A stretch of 64,000 nucleotides of DNA, taken from positions 1,488,001-1,552,000 of the forward strand of contig NZ_JAYGJQ010000001.1 in assembly GCF_035013165.1 (NCBI RefSeq), given 5' to 3'. Numbering within the stretch: position 1 is the stretch's first letter; each line of letters begins with the position of its first letter. The position numbers and the translations under genes were made by a program. The DNA comes from Bacteriovorax sp. PP10 (GTDB taxonomy: Bacteria; Bdellovibrionota; Bacteriovoracia; Bacteriovoracales; Bacteriovoracaceae). Below the pieces are notes generated by a model. The model was not told where the DNA came from, did no database searches, and was given only the letters and a program-made list of their open reading frames with translations. Positions 16,325 to 24,401 of this stretch are shown one piece after another.

Positions 16325-16908
16325 AATTCAAAAAGGATTCTAGTTTTTTGAGCACTGATATTCGTTTCTTTTAAGATCTTAAGATATTTGGCATAAAGAT
16401 CCTTACCAATTATTGAATAGAGTCTGTTGTGATATTCAAAATTAACTTTGATTGTAGAAGCACGAGTTCTATCAGTTTTCATGAGCTCAGATAAATGTAA
16501 CATTCTTTCTTTTTGCAAATTCAGATAGTCGTCCATGTAAGACTCTTTGTTCTCACTTTTAAACATGGCCCGCAGATTGGCCTCATGCTTATTGGTAAGT
16601 TCTGCGTGAAAAATAGAAATTTTAACGAGAAGAGGATCCATCTTCTTTGCTGAGTTCGTACTAACTTGCTCAATCTTTACAGTCTGAATATTTTGAGGAG
16701 AAGGTACATTGTCCGGAGATTTCTCAGGTGAAGGCAAAGGAGCTACATTATCGAGCAGAATAGGGGCCGCTGCAGGAGTTTCAGTAGCTGGAGAATTTGG
16801 TTTATTAGAATTTCTCTTAGATTTGAAGTAAAAGAACATACCGGCAATAACAACCAGAAAGAGAGCGACCTCTGAAATTTTTTTGTTATTATTTTTTCCA
16901 TTTTTCAT
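16321..16908 (-). CDS. single-pass membrane protein, unknown
   Basis: 195 residues. A basic N-terminus (KNGKNNNKK) and a hydrophobic segment (residues 12-28) anchor the protein in the inner membrane, followed by a Pro/Ser/Ala-rich linker (about 35-80) and a helical, Lys/Glu-rich periplasmic domain (about 88-190). This plan is like that of small accessory proteins of envelope machines, but no family is recognised. The gene lies on the opposite strand between two prepilin genes, so it interrupts what could be one operon. Its 3' end overlaps the first prepilin by 4 bp. Confidence 0.55.
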   Translation of the reverse strand: MKNGKNNNKKISEVALFLVVIAGMFFYFKSKRNSNKPNSPATETPAAAPILLDNVAPLPSPEKSPDNVPSPQNIQTVKIEQVSTNSAKKMDPLLVKISIFHAELTNKHEANLRAMFKSENKESYMDDYLNLQKERMLHLSELMKTDRTRASTIKVNFEYHNRLYSIIGKDLYAKYLKILKETNISAQKTRILFEF

Positions 16909-17092
16909 AAAGTCTCAAGTGCCTCGTTTTTTTTATTAAGTCATTTTACCTGTGATTATGATTTAAGCTCAACATATATTTGATCAAAATAAGTATTTAT
17001 CTATGTATGTTTATTGAGCATCTTCATAAACAGAAATCTCAGACAAGACTTGTAAATATTCTAAATGCAATTAATATTGTTTTAGAGGATAT

Positions 17093-17698
17093 ATGCATAA
17101 AATATTTTTTGGATCCAGGTCTCAGTCTGGGAATATGTTGGTTTACATGGTGGTGATTCTTGCAATCATTACCGGATTATTTGTGTGGAATCAGCAGCGT
17201 TCTACCAATGTGATGAAGAGTATTAATAAGACGATCAACTCTTATACGGTTGATGCTAAACTTCTTGAGGTACGCTCGTTTTTAACTAATGTGGCCATTT
17301 GTGAAAGCTCTTTAAAAGGTCAGGCCATTGATCAACCAGGAGTTTTCACTCTTCGTTCTGCTAGTGGAATCATCGACATTAATTTTCCTGATGATGATTT
17401 AAAGGTAACGAAATACCAGTTCGTACCAGTTGCCGGTGGACTGAGTGAAGTTATGAGTGCGCAGATCAACGTGACAATTCAAAGTATTGTGAACACCAAA
17501 AAAGTCGAGAATGTTTACTCCGTTAATTATAATTTTATTGTCGATACAAGCACTCGTGCTATTAAAGAATGTCTGGGTGAAAAGACAGAAGAGAGTGATG
17601 AGCTTTTCAAAACGACTGTCGCACAAAAACGAGAAGATATTTGTAAGGATGCCTTGAAAGGGACAATTCAAAATGGGAAGTGTGTGTGGCCATGGTAA
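17093..17698 (+). CDS. PilX-like minor prepilin
   Basis: 201 residues. N-terminus SRSQSGNMLVYMVVILAIITGLFVW looks like the PilX class of minor pilins, which lack the Glu5 rule of other pilins and start Q-x-G followed by a hydrophobic helix. The body is beta-rich and it ends in C-K-D-A-L-K-G-T-I-Q-N-G-K-C-V-W-P, the same end motif as in the next gene and like the middle of the first prepilin. GAGG lies 5 bases before the ATG. Its stop overlaps the start of the next gene by 7 bp. Likely exported and assembled as a minor or pseudopilin; role by family analogy. Confidence 0.7.
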   Translation: MHKIFFGSRSQSGNMLVYMVVILAIITGLFVWNQQRSTNVMKSINKTINSYTVDAKLLEVRSFLTNVAICESSLKGQAIDQPGVFTLRSASGIIDINFPDDDLKVTKYQFVPVAGGLSEVMSAQINVTIQSIVNTKKVENVYSVNYNFIVDTSTRAIKECLGEKTEESDELFKTTVAQKREDICKDALKGTIQNGKCVWPW

Positions 17699-18303
17699 AT
17701 AAAGGTTTTTCTTTTGTTGAAGTCATGGTCAGTGTGGCCATTTTAGCTATCGGGGTTGTGGCCTTTATCAATATGAGTAAAGTTGATAGCAATAGTAATA
17801 AACAAGTCGTCTCTCAGGATGCCAAGGCCTATATAACAAAAGAACTCCTGACAAGTCTGGAGAGTAAGGCGAACTGTGAAACTTTGCTTAAGAATAAGGC
17901 GGTAGGTGCGAATCTTAACTTTCTATCAACTGATGGGATTAATATTACGGCCGGTACGGTTATTAATAAGACTCACAGGATTGCAGAATTCAAATATAAG
18001 TTTTTAAGTGCACCGAATTTACCAAGTGAATATAAGTTCATTAACATCTACTTTGTTTTATCACCAATTAGTGATGCAACAAAAAAAGTCATTCAAAATA
18101 TCAGGATTATCGGTAAAGCTTCCTCTACAGTAAGCAGTTGTGTTTCACCAAGAGAAGATGGTGGGCTCTTAGTTCAACAGAAGGCCATTCAAATTGCGAA
18201 GGTGAAAGTCTGCACCGAAGATTTAAAAGGTACGTTACAAGCTTCCGGCGTTTGTAGCTGGCCGGAACCTTTTACGACTATTGTTGTTCCGATCCAGCTC
18301 TAG
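17692..18303 (+). CDS. PilV-like minor prepilin
   Basis: 203 residues from the ATG at 17692, four codons after the first possible start, because this gives the standard leader MVNKG before FSFVEVMVSVAILAIG (type IV prepilin site, Glu +5) and a 7-bp overlap with the upstream stop. GGGAAG lies 11 bases upstream. The globular domain has a Cys pair near residues 57-60 and 145, and a C-terminal C-T-E-D-L-K-G-T-L-Q-x-x-G-V-C-S-W-P motif shared with the preceding gene. It probably forms part of the pilus tip or a pseudopilus with the other two. Its stop abuts the stop of the convergent fibre protein. Confidence 0.78.
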   Translation: MVNKGFSFVEVMVSVAILAIGVVAFINMSKVDSNSNKQVVSQDAKAYITKELLTSLESKANCETLLKNKAVGANLNFLSTDGINITAGTVINKTHRIAEFKYKFLSAPNLPSEYKFINIYFVLSPISDATKKVIQNIRIIGKASSTVSSCVSPREDGGLLVQQKAIQIAKVKVCTEDLKGTLQASGVCSWPEPFTTIVVPIQL

Positions 18304-20427
18304 CTAATGACAAAATGGAGCGGCAGGGTCTTTGGCACACAGATAACCCTTAAGCATTTTATTCTCGCTTTCAAGAGCAGTAATTTTTTCATCAGTTTCT
18401 TTTGTTGATTCAATTAAAAGCGAAACCATGTTTGCGTATTTAACTGATTTGAAACCTTTTGAATTCGTCATAACTAAATCAGGAACAATTTTTTCAACTT
18501 CCTGAGCAATCACCCCAATTTCGTGGACACCCGTTTTGATCCAATCAAATTCGACACCGCGAAGTTTTAAAACTTTTTCAAGAGCGTTTTGAACAGTGAC
18601 AATATTTTTCTTTAGTCTTCTGTCTGAAGTGACAGGAAAAGAGGTTGCAGAGATGGTTCCCGTTGCAGTCACGTTTCCAACGATGGATAATTTATCAGCA
18701 GGTGCCGTAGTACCCAATCCCATATTACCGTTAGTATCAATTCTCATTCTTTCAATGGCAGTGGCCCCTGCTGTCGCGAGAACAATTGTATTAGTCAAAG
18801 AATTTAAAGAAGCTAAGTTACCACCAATGATAACATTGTTATTTCCTGCTAAACTGATTGCTCCGCTGTTACCAATAACGATGTTACTAGTACCAGTTGT
18901 TGGCCCTGCTGAATTACCAATAATAATATTTTCTTCTCCAGAACTCATGGTTTGGCCAACACTATAACCAATCATAATGTTGCTTGAACCAGTTGAAACC
19001 TGAACACCAGCATTTTTACCGATGATAGTATTATTTGATCCGGTAGTTAAAGCGCCAAGAGAGGCTGCACCAATTGCAGTGTTGCTTTGACCAGTTGTCG
19101 CCGACATCATTGAATTAGACCCAATGGCCGTGTTGAAACTTTTTACTCCACTTGCAGTTAAAGTTCCGTTTCCTAGTCCTGTATTATTACTTCCCGTTGT
19201 GCTCATCCTTCCACTTTCAAAACCTACAAACGTATTGCTTTGACCTGTGCTATTGGAATTTCCGGCATTCGTTCCAATAAAAGAATTGGCAGTCCCAACG
19301 TTGGCCGCATATGAAGAAGAGGTGAAACCAATTCCGGTAAAAGTTGAATTAGTGGCCTTTACATATTGAAGAGCTGTATCGACATACATTTTATTAACAG
19401 CATCTGATGATACTGTAGGGGAAGGAACGTTTATGTTCACTTTTCCATTAAGCTGAGTTTGAAGATTAGTATTTAAACCAGCAATAAAATTTAATTCGTT
19501 TGTTGTTATAGATGAAGGCTCAATTGCACCAGAAATATTCGTTACAACCACACGATTTGTCATCCCTAAGTTAAGTCGAGAAGGATCTATTGTCGGAACC
19601 CCTGGAGTACTCCAATCGACAAGTGACCCAGAGTTAATTTTTGTATTTAACTGTGCCTGGATGCCTGAAGTCACACCCGATAGATAATTTAATTCAGATG
19701 CTGTAACCGGTGAGGTTAGTAGTTCACCTGTACCATTTGTGACAACAACTGTGTTAGCGCTTCCGGAAAAGATAGGAGCACAGACAAAAGTACTTCCAGA
19801 AGTTCTTAGTGCCTGAGAACCTGAACATGTAGGTAATGCTGTTTTGGCAAATGCCATCACTGTAGGGTCTGTTTCAGTGATTACAGGTAATGTTCCAGGA
19901 AGCCAGTTCGATCCGTTGAATTGTAAAACTTGTCCTGCATTAGGAGGAGTCGTTAATAAATCAACATCACCAAGATCAGTAAGAACGTAGTCGCCTTTCG
20001 CTTTTAATATAGTACCTGTTCTGCCAAAGACAGAAGAGACTCCTGAGATATTTTGAATTCTACTCCAGGCCGTTCCATTCCAGATGGCCCAGTCGCCAAT
20101 ACTGTAAGCAATAGAGTTGTGAGTTCCTGCTGTTGTGACAACATAATATCCACCAGACATCGGTGGAGCTACATCAATATCTGGAAGGTTGCTCGAAGCA
20201 TTCCATGTTCCGATAAAAGTTTGTGACTGATTATCTTCTATTAACTGTGCAAGCTTATCAAAGTTGCTGTTGACCTGTGATGAAGAAATGACCTGACCTG
20301 TTGTGAAGGTAAAAAATCCAGGAATGTTATTGGCCGCAATACCTACGACAGAAGTTAAAGATACAGCGAACGCAGCTCCTTGAGCAAAGCTTAGTCGCTT
20401 ATAAAATTTCATTAACTTTTTCATCAT
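18304..20427 (-). CDS. fibre protein with S74 endosialidase-chaperone C-terminus and YadA-like repeats
   Basis: 707 residues from the ATG at 20427, which overlaps the upstream stop as ATGA; a longer start would overlap that gene by 43 bp. After an N-terminal membrane or signal segment (about 14-33), residues 60-380 are phage-tail-like beta regions. Residues about 385-560 contain degenerate repeats with NT-x-IG/VG steps (SNNTIIGKNAG, SNIVIGNSG) as in YadA-type trimeric head domains. The last 110 residues form a Peptidase_S74 intramolecular chaperone (SDRRLKKNI at the expected Ser-Asp self-cleavage site, GVIAQEVEKIVPDLV, VKYANMVSLLIE) ending in a coiled coil. It probably folds as a trimeric surface fibre. 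No phage genes are nearby. Operon with the lipoprotein upstream. Confidence 0.85.
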   Translation of the reverse strand: MMKKLMKFYKRLSFAQGAAFAVSLTSVVGIAANNIPGFFTFTTGQVISSSQVNSNFDKLAQLIEDNQSQTFIGTWNASSNLPDIDVAPPMSGGYYVVTTAGTHNSIAYSIGDWAIWNGTAWSRIQNISGVSSVFGRTGTILKAKGDYVLTDLGDVDLLTTPPNAGQVLQFNGSNWLPGTLPVITETDPTVMAFAKTALPTCSGSQALRTSGSTFVCAPIFSGSANTVVVTNGTGELLTSPVTASELNYLSGVTSGIQAQLNTKINSGSLVDWSTPGVPTIDPSRLNLGMTNRVVVTNISGAIEPSSITTNELNFIAGLNTNLQTQLNGKVNINVPSPTVSSDAVNKMYVDTALQYVKATNSTFTGIGFTSSSYAANVGTANSFIGTNAGNSNSTGQSNTFVGFESGRMSTTGSNNTGLGNGTLTASGVKSFNTAIGSNSMMSATTGQSNTAIGAASLGALTTGSNNTIIGKNAGVQVSTGSSNIMIGYSVGQTMSSGEENIIIGNSAGPTTGTSNIVIGNSGAISLAGNNNVIIGGNLASLNSLTNTIVLATAGATAIERMRIDTNGNMGLGTTAPADKLSIVGNVTATGTISATSFPVTSDRRLKKNIVTVQNALEKVLKLRGVEFDWIKTGVHEIGVIAQEVEKIVPDLVMTNSKGFKSVKYANMVSLLIESTKETDEKITALESENKMLKGYLCAKDPAAPFCH

Positions 20428-20870
20428 TGACCCCATTTGCCTTGATCGAACTTCGCCGAATCCCAATTTGAATTTGAATTGCCGATTATTTTTGTAATTA
20501 ATTCTGAATATTTACTTTCGCTACATTGAGCAGTGCTGATCGAAACAGAAACAGTGGTTGCTGCTGATGTAAATGGAGCATTAGTGACAGAGCCGCAGTA
20601 CATACTCCCAAGGTGCTCACCAGGGCCTGTAAAAGTGACAAACAACATATTGTAAGTCCCAAGAGGGATAAGAGCAGAGTTCTCGGCGTCGAGTTTTATA
20701 AGAGTTTTTTTAAGGGAATTATTGTCTTCAGTTTCAACGTAGGCACCACCATTCATAGGAGTGGCAACACTATTACCCAGGATCAGCTTAAAGCTGCCCT
20801 TTGCTTTTTTGCCTTGAGAGCAGGAAGCAAGAGTCAGGAGAATAAATAGAAGTATTAAAATCTTTTTCAT
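20424..20870 (-). CDS. small lipoprotein co-transcribed with the fibre protein
   Basis: 148 residues from the ATG at 20870, chosen because KKILILLFILLTLASC is a full lipoprotein signal (lipidated C17); the TTG six codons earlier only adds hydrophobic residues. The mature domain (about 18-130) is beta-type with two Cys (about C92 and C115) that may bond. It ends in a short helix-rich tail NSNSNWDSAKFDQGKWGQ. No family recognised. Its stop overlaps the fibre gene start, so the two are made together; it may anchor or assemble the fibre at the outer membrane (inference). Confidence 0.65.
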   Translation of the reverse strand: MKKILILLFILLTLASCSQGKKAKGSFKLILGNSVATPMNGGAYVETEDNNSLKKTLIKLDAENSALIPLGTYNMLFVTFTGPGEHLGSMYCGSVTNAPFTSAATTVSVSISTAQCSESKYSELITKIIGNSNSNWDSAKFDQGKWGQ

Positions 20871-20997
20871 CAAAAGAATTATCGGCAATTTTATTTATAG
20901 ACAAATTTTTGATGAAGATTTTTTATAGTTCACTCAATATTGCCTAGATCAGGCAACCTAACTATTAAGGAGGATGGAAATAGTCGGATTTTCTTTC

Positions 20998-21933
20998 TTA
21001 CTGGTTAAGCCAGGTTAAGATATTTTTCACGCTATCCTTATAAAAAGTCTCATACAGGCCTTGTGAAACATACCCGATATGTGGAGTCGCTAAAACATTC
21101 TCTAAAGAGCGAAATGGGTGGTCTTTTTGAAGAGGTTCCTGGTCGTAAACATCAATAGCTGCACCGGCAATAAGGCTCTTTTCAAGTGCTTCAATCAGAG
21201 CGGCCTCTTCAATAATTGGGCCTCGAGATGTATTGATTAAAAAAGCAGTGGGCTTCATTAATGCCAGCTCGTTCTTGCCAACGAGTCCTTTGCTTCTCGG
21301 ACTTAAAACTAAATGCACTGTAAGAAAGTCTGCTTGTTTGAATAACTCTTCTTTGGTGACTAGAGTTGTTCCGGCCTCCTGCGCTTTTTCAGCAGTTAAA
21401 TTCTGGCTCCAGGAAATAACATTCATTCCAAAAGCTTTAGCAATAATCGCGATCTGAGATCCGATATTACCTAAACCAAGAACGGCCAGAGTTTTTCCAT
21501 GAAGATCGGCCCCAATCTTTTTTTGCCAGCCATTAGTACGTAATGAAGCATTCTCTGAAGTAATGTTTTTGGCAATTGATAAAATAAGCGCCCATGTTAA
21601 TTCAATCGTAGGTGTCGCAAAATAATTAGTATGAAGGATTTTGATCTTTTTCTTTTCACAGGCCTCTACATCAATAGAAGCATTTCTTGATCCAGTTGAA
21701 ACAATAAGTTTTAAGTTGGGAAGTGCCTCGAGGATAGCGGCAGTCATAGGAGTGCGCTCCCTCATCACGCAAATGATATCAAAAGGCAAAAGTCTTTTTA
21801 TTACAGCTTGAGGATCGGGCAGATGATCATTAAAGACTGTCACTTCAGCTTTTTTTTGGACTTCAGACCAGTCAGCAAGTTCTAGTGCTTTATTTTGATA
21901 GTCATCAAGGATGGCGATTTTTTGCTTGCTCAT
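20998..21933 (-). CDS. D-2-hydroxyacid dehydrogenase family protein
   Basis: 311 residues. NAD-binding GLGNIG (153-158) in the second domain, catalytic Arg in NTSRGPII (R237), Glu in YDQEPL (E266) and His in TPHIGYVS (H285): the complete catalytic set of the D-isomer-specific 2-hydroxyacid dehydrogenases. It interconverts a 2-ketoacid and its D-2-hydroxyacid using NAD(P)H in the cytoplasm; whether phosphoglycerate, glycerate or another substrate cannot be told. Start ATG is followed by no alternative; GGAG stands 11 bases before it, but inside a hairpin (21941-21983). Downstream of the zinc-ribbon gene on the same strand. Confidence 0.88.
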   Translation of the reverse strand: MSKQKIAILDDYQNKALELADWSEVQKKAEVTVFNDHLPDPQAVIKRLLPFDIICVMRERTPMTAAILEALPNLKLIVSTGSRNASIDVEACEKKKIKILHTNYFATPTIELTWALILSIAKNITSENASLRTNGWQKKIGADLHGKTLAVLGLGNIGSQIAIIAKAFGMNVISWSQNLTAEKAQEAGTTLVTKEELFKQADFLTVHLVLSPRSKGLVGKNELALMKPTAFLINTSRGPIIEEAALIEALEKSLIAGAAIDVYDQEPLQKDHPFRSLENVLATPHIGYVSQGLYETFYKDSVKNILTWLNQ

Positions 21934-21940
21934 AAAAAAA

Positions 21941-21983
21941 GGAACTCCATAGAGTGTAGTAGGGGCACCTCTATGGTAGTTCC
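21941..21983 (-). promoter_or_regulatory. terminator-like hairpin abutting the start of the dehydrogenase
   Basis: GGAACT-c-CATAGAG (21941-21954) pairs with CTCTATG-gt-AGTTCC (21969-21983): 13 pairs with a small bulge. On the minus strand it is followed by seven T and then the ATG at 21933. This is the shape of an intrinsic terminator, with the GGAG ribosome-binding site in its stem. Confidence 0.6.
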
Positions 21984-22031
21984 AGATTTGATTATTCGGC
22001 CAGAAAAATTCAACTACGAGGTTAGAATCTT

Positions 22032-22310
22032 CTAATCAAATAACTCTTCGAGAAATGATTTTTTTCTTTTGTGCTTATAGTGATCTTTTTTATAAGGGTC
22101 TGAGTCGCGATAAATAACTTCTTGTATTTTTTCGCGAGGAAGTGTTTGAGTTTCAGTGACAGGAACTTTTTCCACGAGAGATTTCTCAATGATTTTATCC
22201 AGCTCCCCACGGTCTAACCAAACGCCACGGCAGTTAGGACAATAATCAATTTCGATTCCATTGCGCTCAGACATTGAAAGGACTGTATCTTTACAAGCAG
22301 GACATTTCAT
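22032..22310 (-). CDS. zf-TFIIB-type zinc-ribbon protein
   Basis: 92 residues. N-terminal zinc ribbon with two CxxC knuckles, CPAC (3-6) and CPNC (24-27), and the family signature CRGVWLDRGELDKII. The rest is a highly charged tail (Lys, Asp, Glu; KKDHYKHKRKKS). This family (COG3809) is widespread, small and of unknown function; zinc binding and nucleic-acid contact are assumed. GAGGAG precedes the ATG by 6 bases. It probably shares a transcript with the dehydrogenase 98 bp downstream, unless the hairpin there stops it. Confidence 0.85.
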   Translation of the reverse strand: MKCPACKDTVLSMSERNGIEIDYCPNCRGVWLDRGELDKIIEKSLVEKVPVTETQTLPREKIQEVIYRDSDPYKKDHYKHKRKKSFLEELFD

Positions 22311-22397
22311 AAAAGCTCCTCGTTTTAGACATCATAGAGGAGTTTTATATATTCATAAAATTGATAATTAGTATCTTGTTGTTCGTTTAAATGAATA

Positions 22398-23303
22398 CTA
22401 AATGGCCAATTCCAGCTCGGAAATCAGTTTGTTGATAAAATGCGGCTTGGTTTTGTCATTTCTGGCAACCACATAGAGTTGATGCTTCCAAAGTGATGCC
22501 ATCTTGGGCAAAACTTCCAGCGTGTGGTTTTGTAATTCTTTTTTTATGTATGGTAACGGAATTATACAAAAGCCGATACCATCAGTTGCGGCCCTGATGA
22601 CAGATGCGAGAATATCACTTTCAAAGAGAGCGCTGTATTTCAATTTATTCTTAAGATAGAAATGATTGATCTCAAGTCTTAGTTTGGCAGGATCAGATGG
22701 CAGAGATAAGTAAGATGACGCTTTTTTTAAAATCATTTCAGATGTTTTTAAATTTTGCATCTTTAATTGTTTTATAAAGTCATGTTTACCAACAAGCCCG
22801 ACGGGCATAGAAAAACTCTTAAGAACTTTAAGATCCGGCTCATTGGGAAGATGATTAGTAATAATAAAATCCAGCTTCTTGAGTTTTAATCTTTCAATCA
22901 GGGATTCATTAATACCTGTATCGAGTTTTATTTTCGGACGGTTTTCAAGTTTATATTTTTTCAAAACTTGTCCTACAATATTCGTAGTGAAAGGGCGTGA
23001 GATCCCGCTGGTCACACCAATATTTATTTTTTCATTTCCTGAAAGCGAAGGATTGAGAAAACTTTCCAGCTCTTCATAAACATCAAACATGCGTGAGCAT
23101 ATATCAAAAATACTCGAACCATCAGAAGTCAGCTCCAGGTACTTTCCTTTTTTAACGAACAGAGATTTATCGAGATTAAATTCGAGAGTTTTTATCTGTG
23201 TACTTAAGGAAGGCTGACTTGTATTTAGGAATTTTGCGGCTGAGGTAACATTCTTTAGTTTAGCAACGATATAAAAGTAATATAGGTGGTTGAAGTTTTG
23301 CAT
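22398..23303 (-). CDS. LysR-family regulator (NhaR-like)
   Basis: 301 residues. N-terminal winged helix-turn-helix with NHLYYFYIVAKLKNVTSAAKFLNTSQPSLSTQIKTLE, and a substrate-binding domain (about 92-295) of the LysR type. The opening NHLYYF is like NhaR, the Na+-responsive activator of nhaA, but no antiporter gene lies near, so the target is open. It is divergent from the RodZ-like gene (271 bp); the usual LysR arrangement would have it act on that gene. No obvious ribosome-binding site precedes the ATG. Confidence 0.85.
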   Translation of the reverse strand: MQNFNHLYYFYIVAKLKNVTSAAKFLNTSQPSLSTQIKTLEFNLDKSLFVKKGKYLELTSDGSSIFDICSRMFDVYEELESFLNPSLSGNEKINIGVTSGISRPFTTNIVGQVLKKYKLENRPKIKLDTGINESLIERLKLKKLDFIITNHLPNEPDLKVLKSFSMPVGLVGKHDFIKQLKMQNLKTSEMILKKASSYLSLPSDPAKLRLEINHFYLKNKLKYSALFESDILASVIRAATDGIGFCIIPLPYIKKELQNHTLEVLPKMASLWKHQLYVVARNDKTKPHFINKLISELELAI

Positions 23304-23513
23304 GATAAAATCTTAGTGGAAAAAAGGCATAACTCCAATGAAAAACGACCTTTTTTAATTTTATCCATACTTTTTTCGTATAGATGTATTTGGATTTTGT
23401 ATTATTCATGAGATCAGATTTTGTTAGAATAATTTTATAACAATGCTTTTTATAGATTAGTTCTCTCAAGAACGGAATTAGTCTGAAGTCTTATTGTCAT
23501 TCTCCTTAGTTTT

Positions 23514-23549
23514 AGAGGAATCGGTTGTAGCGATTCGATTCCTCTTTTT
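23514..23549 (+). terminator. strong intrinsic terminator in the leader of the RodZ-like gene
   Basis: AGAGGAATCG (23514-23523), 12-base loop, CGATTCCTCT (23536-23545), then TTTTC: perfect 10-bp stem plus T run. It lies 25 bp before the RodZ-like start, with no + strand gene upstream for 1.2 kb. It must end a short RNA starting in 23304-23500, or act as an attenuator for the gene downstream. Confidence 0.75.
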
Positions 23550-23574
23550 CTTCTACAAGTAGGGAAGCGATGAA

Positions 23575-24393
23575 ATGAAATATTATCAATCACTAGGGGA
23601 GATGCTTTATAAAGCACGACTGGCCCAGAATATCACAATTGAGGATCTCTCAACTCGTACAAAAATCCACAAAACGCTTATTCATTCACTTGAAAGTGAT
23701 GATTTCCCCAATCTTCCCAATAGAGTTTATATTTTGGGATTTCTTAAATCAATGTCAGAAGAGCTTAGATTCAACGTCAAAGATGCAGTAGCACTTTATG
23801 ATTTACTTTTATTGCGAGAGCAACATGCGACTCCAGTAGAGGTAAAAGTTGATGCACCTATTCCTGATAAAGTTGTTTTTTTTAAGAAAAGGAAAATCAA
23901 ACTGAAATGGTTGGTTGCGGCCGTCTTGTTGTTTGTACTCTTGATCATTATTTCCCCACTTTTAGTTGAAATGAAAGCTTCAGACACTCCTCATGTTGTC
24001 ACAGAAGTAAAAAAGAAAACGACGCGTACTCAAGCGAAGAAAAAAGTCTCAACAGACAACACAGTTATACTCCAAGGCTCAATAAAAGTTTCCATTAATG
24101 CTAAAAATGGAAATTCATGGGTTTCTTTTAAAGTAGATAAAAATCCCATCAGGCAACTTACGTTAAAGAAAGGTTCATCTATTGTTTTGACTGGGGAAAA
24201 AATCCGTCTGACATTAGGAAATTATAAGGCCTTGGAAATTTATGACAGCAATGAAATTGTTTCAATCGCAAAAAATAATAAAGGTAAGGCCGTCGTCGTT
24301 TCATTTCCACAAAAGAAAAATGAAAAAAAATCGGAGTCAGATCTTATTTTTAGTCTCGAAGGGATACCTCAACTTCAAAATCAAAGATTATAA
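23575..24393 (+). CDS. RodZ-like helix-turn-helix membrane protein
   Basis: 272 residues. An HTH_25 helix-turn-helix (8-65, RLAQNITIEDLSTRTKIHKTLIHSLE, with LPNRVYILGFLKSMSEEL, a typical RodZ signature), a basic juxtamembrane stretch, one membrane helix (112-131) and a periplasmic beta domain like DUF4115 (about 160-250). RodZ links the MreB cytoskeleton to the cell-wall elongation machine. The order and length fit. The ATG at 23575 is used because the ATG five bases earlier closes at once. Next gene (8 bp on) is a lytic transglycosylase, in keeping with a cell-wall operon. A terminator precedes it. Confidence 0.85.
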   Translation: MKYYQSLGEMLYKARLAQNITIEDLSTRTKIHKTLIHSLESDDFPNLPNRVYILGFLKSMSEELRFNVKDAVALYDLLLLREQHATPVEVKVDAPIPDKVVFFKKRKIKLKWLVAAVLLFVLLIIISPLLVEMKASDTPHVVTEVKKKTTRTQAKKKVSTDNTVILQGSIKVSINAKNGNSWVSFKVDKNPIRQLTLKKGSSIVLTGEKIRLTLGNYKALEIYDSNEIVSIAKNNKGKAVVVSFPQKKNEKKSESDLIFSLEGIPQLQNQRL

Positions 24394-24401
24394 GGTTAAA
24401 A

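Noticed and set aside
18304-20427. Prophage remnant
   Set aside because: Only the fibre protein has a phage-like domain. No integrase, portal, terminase or tail genes are seen, and the gene is in an operon with a lipoprotein.
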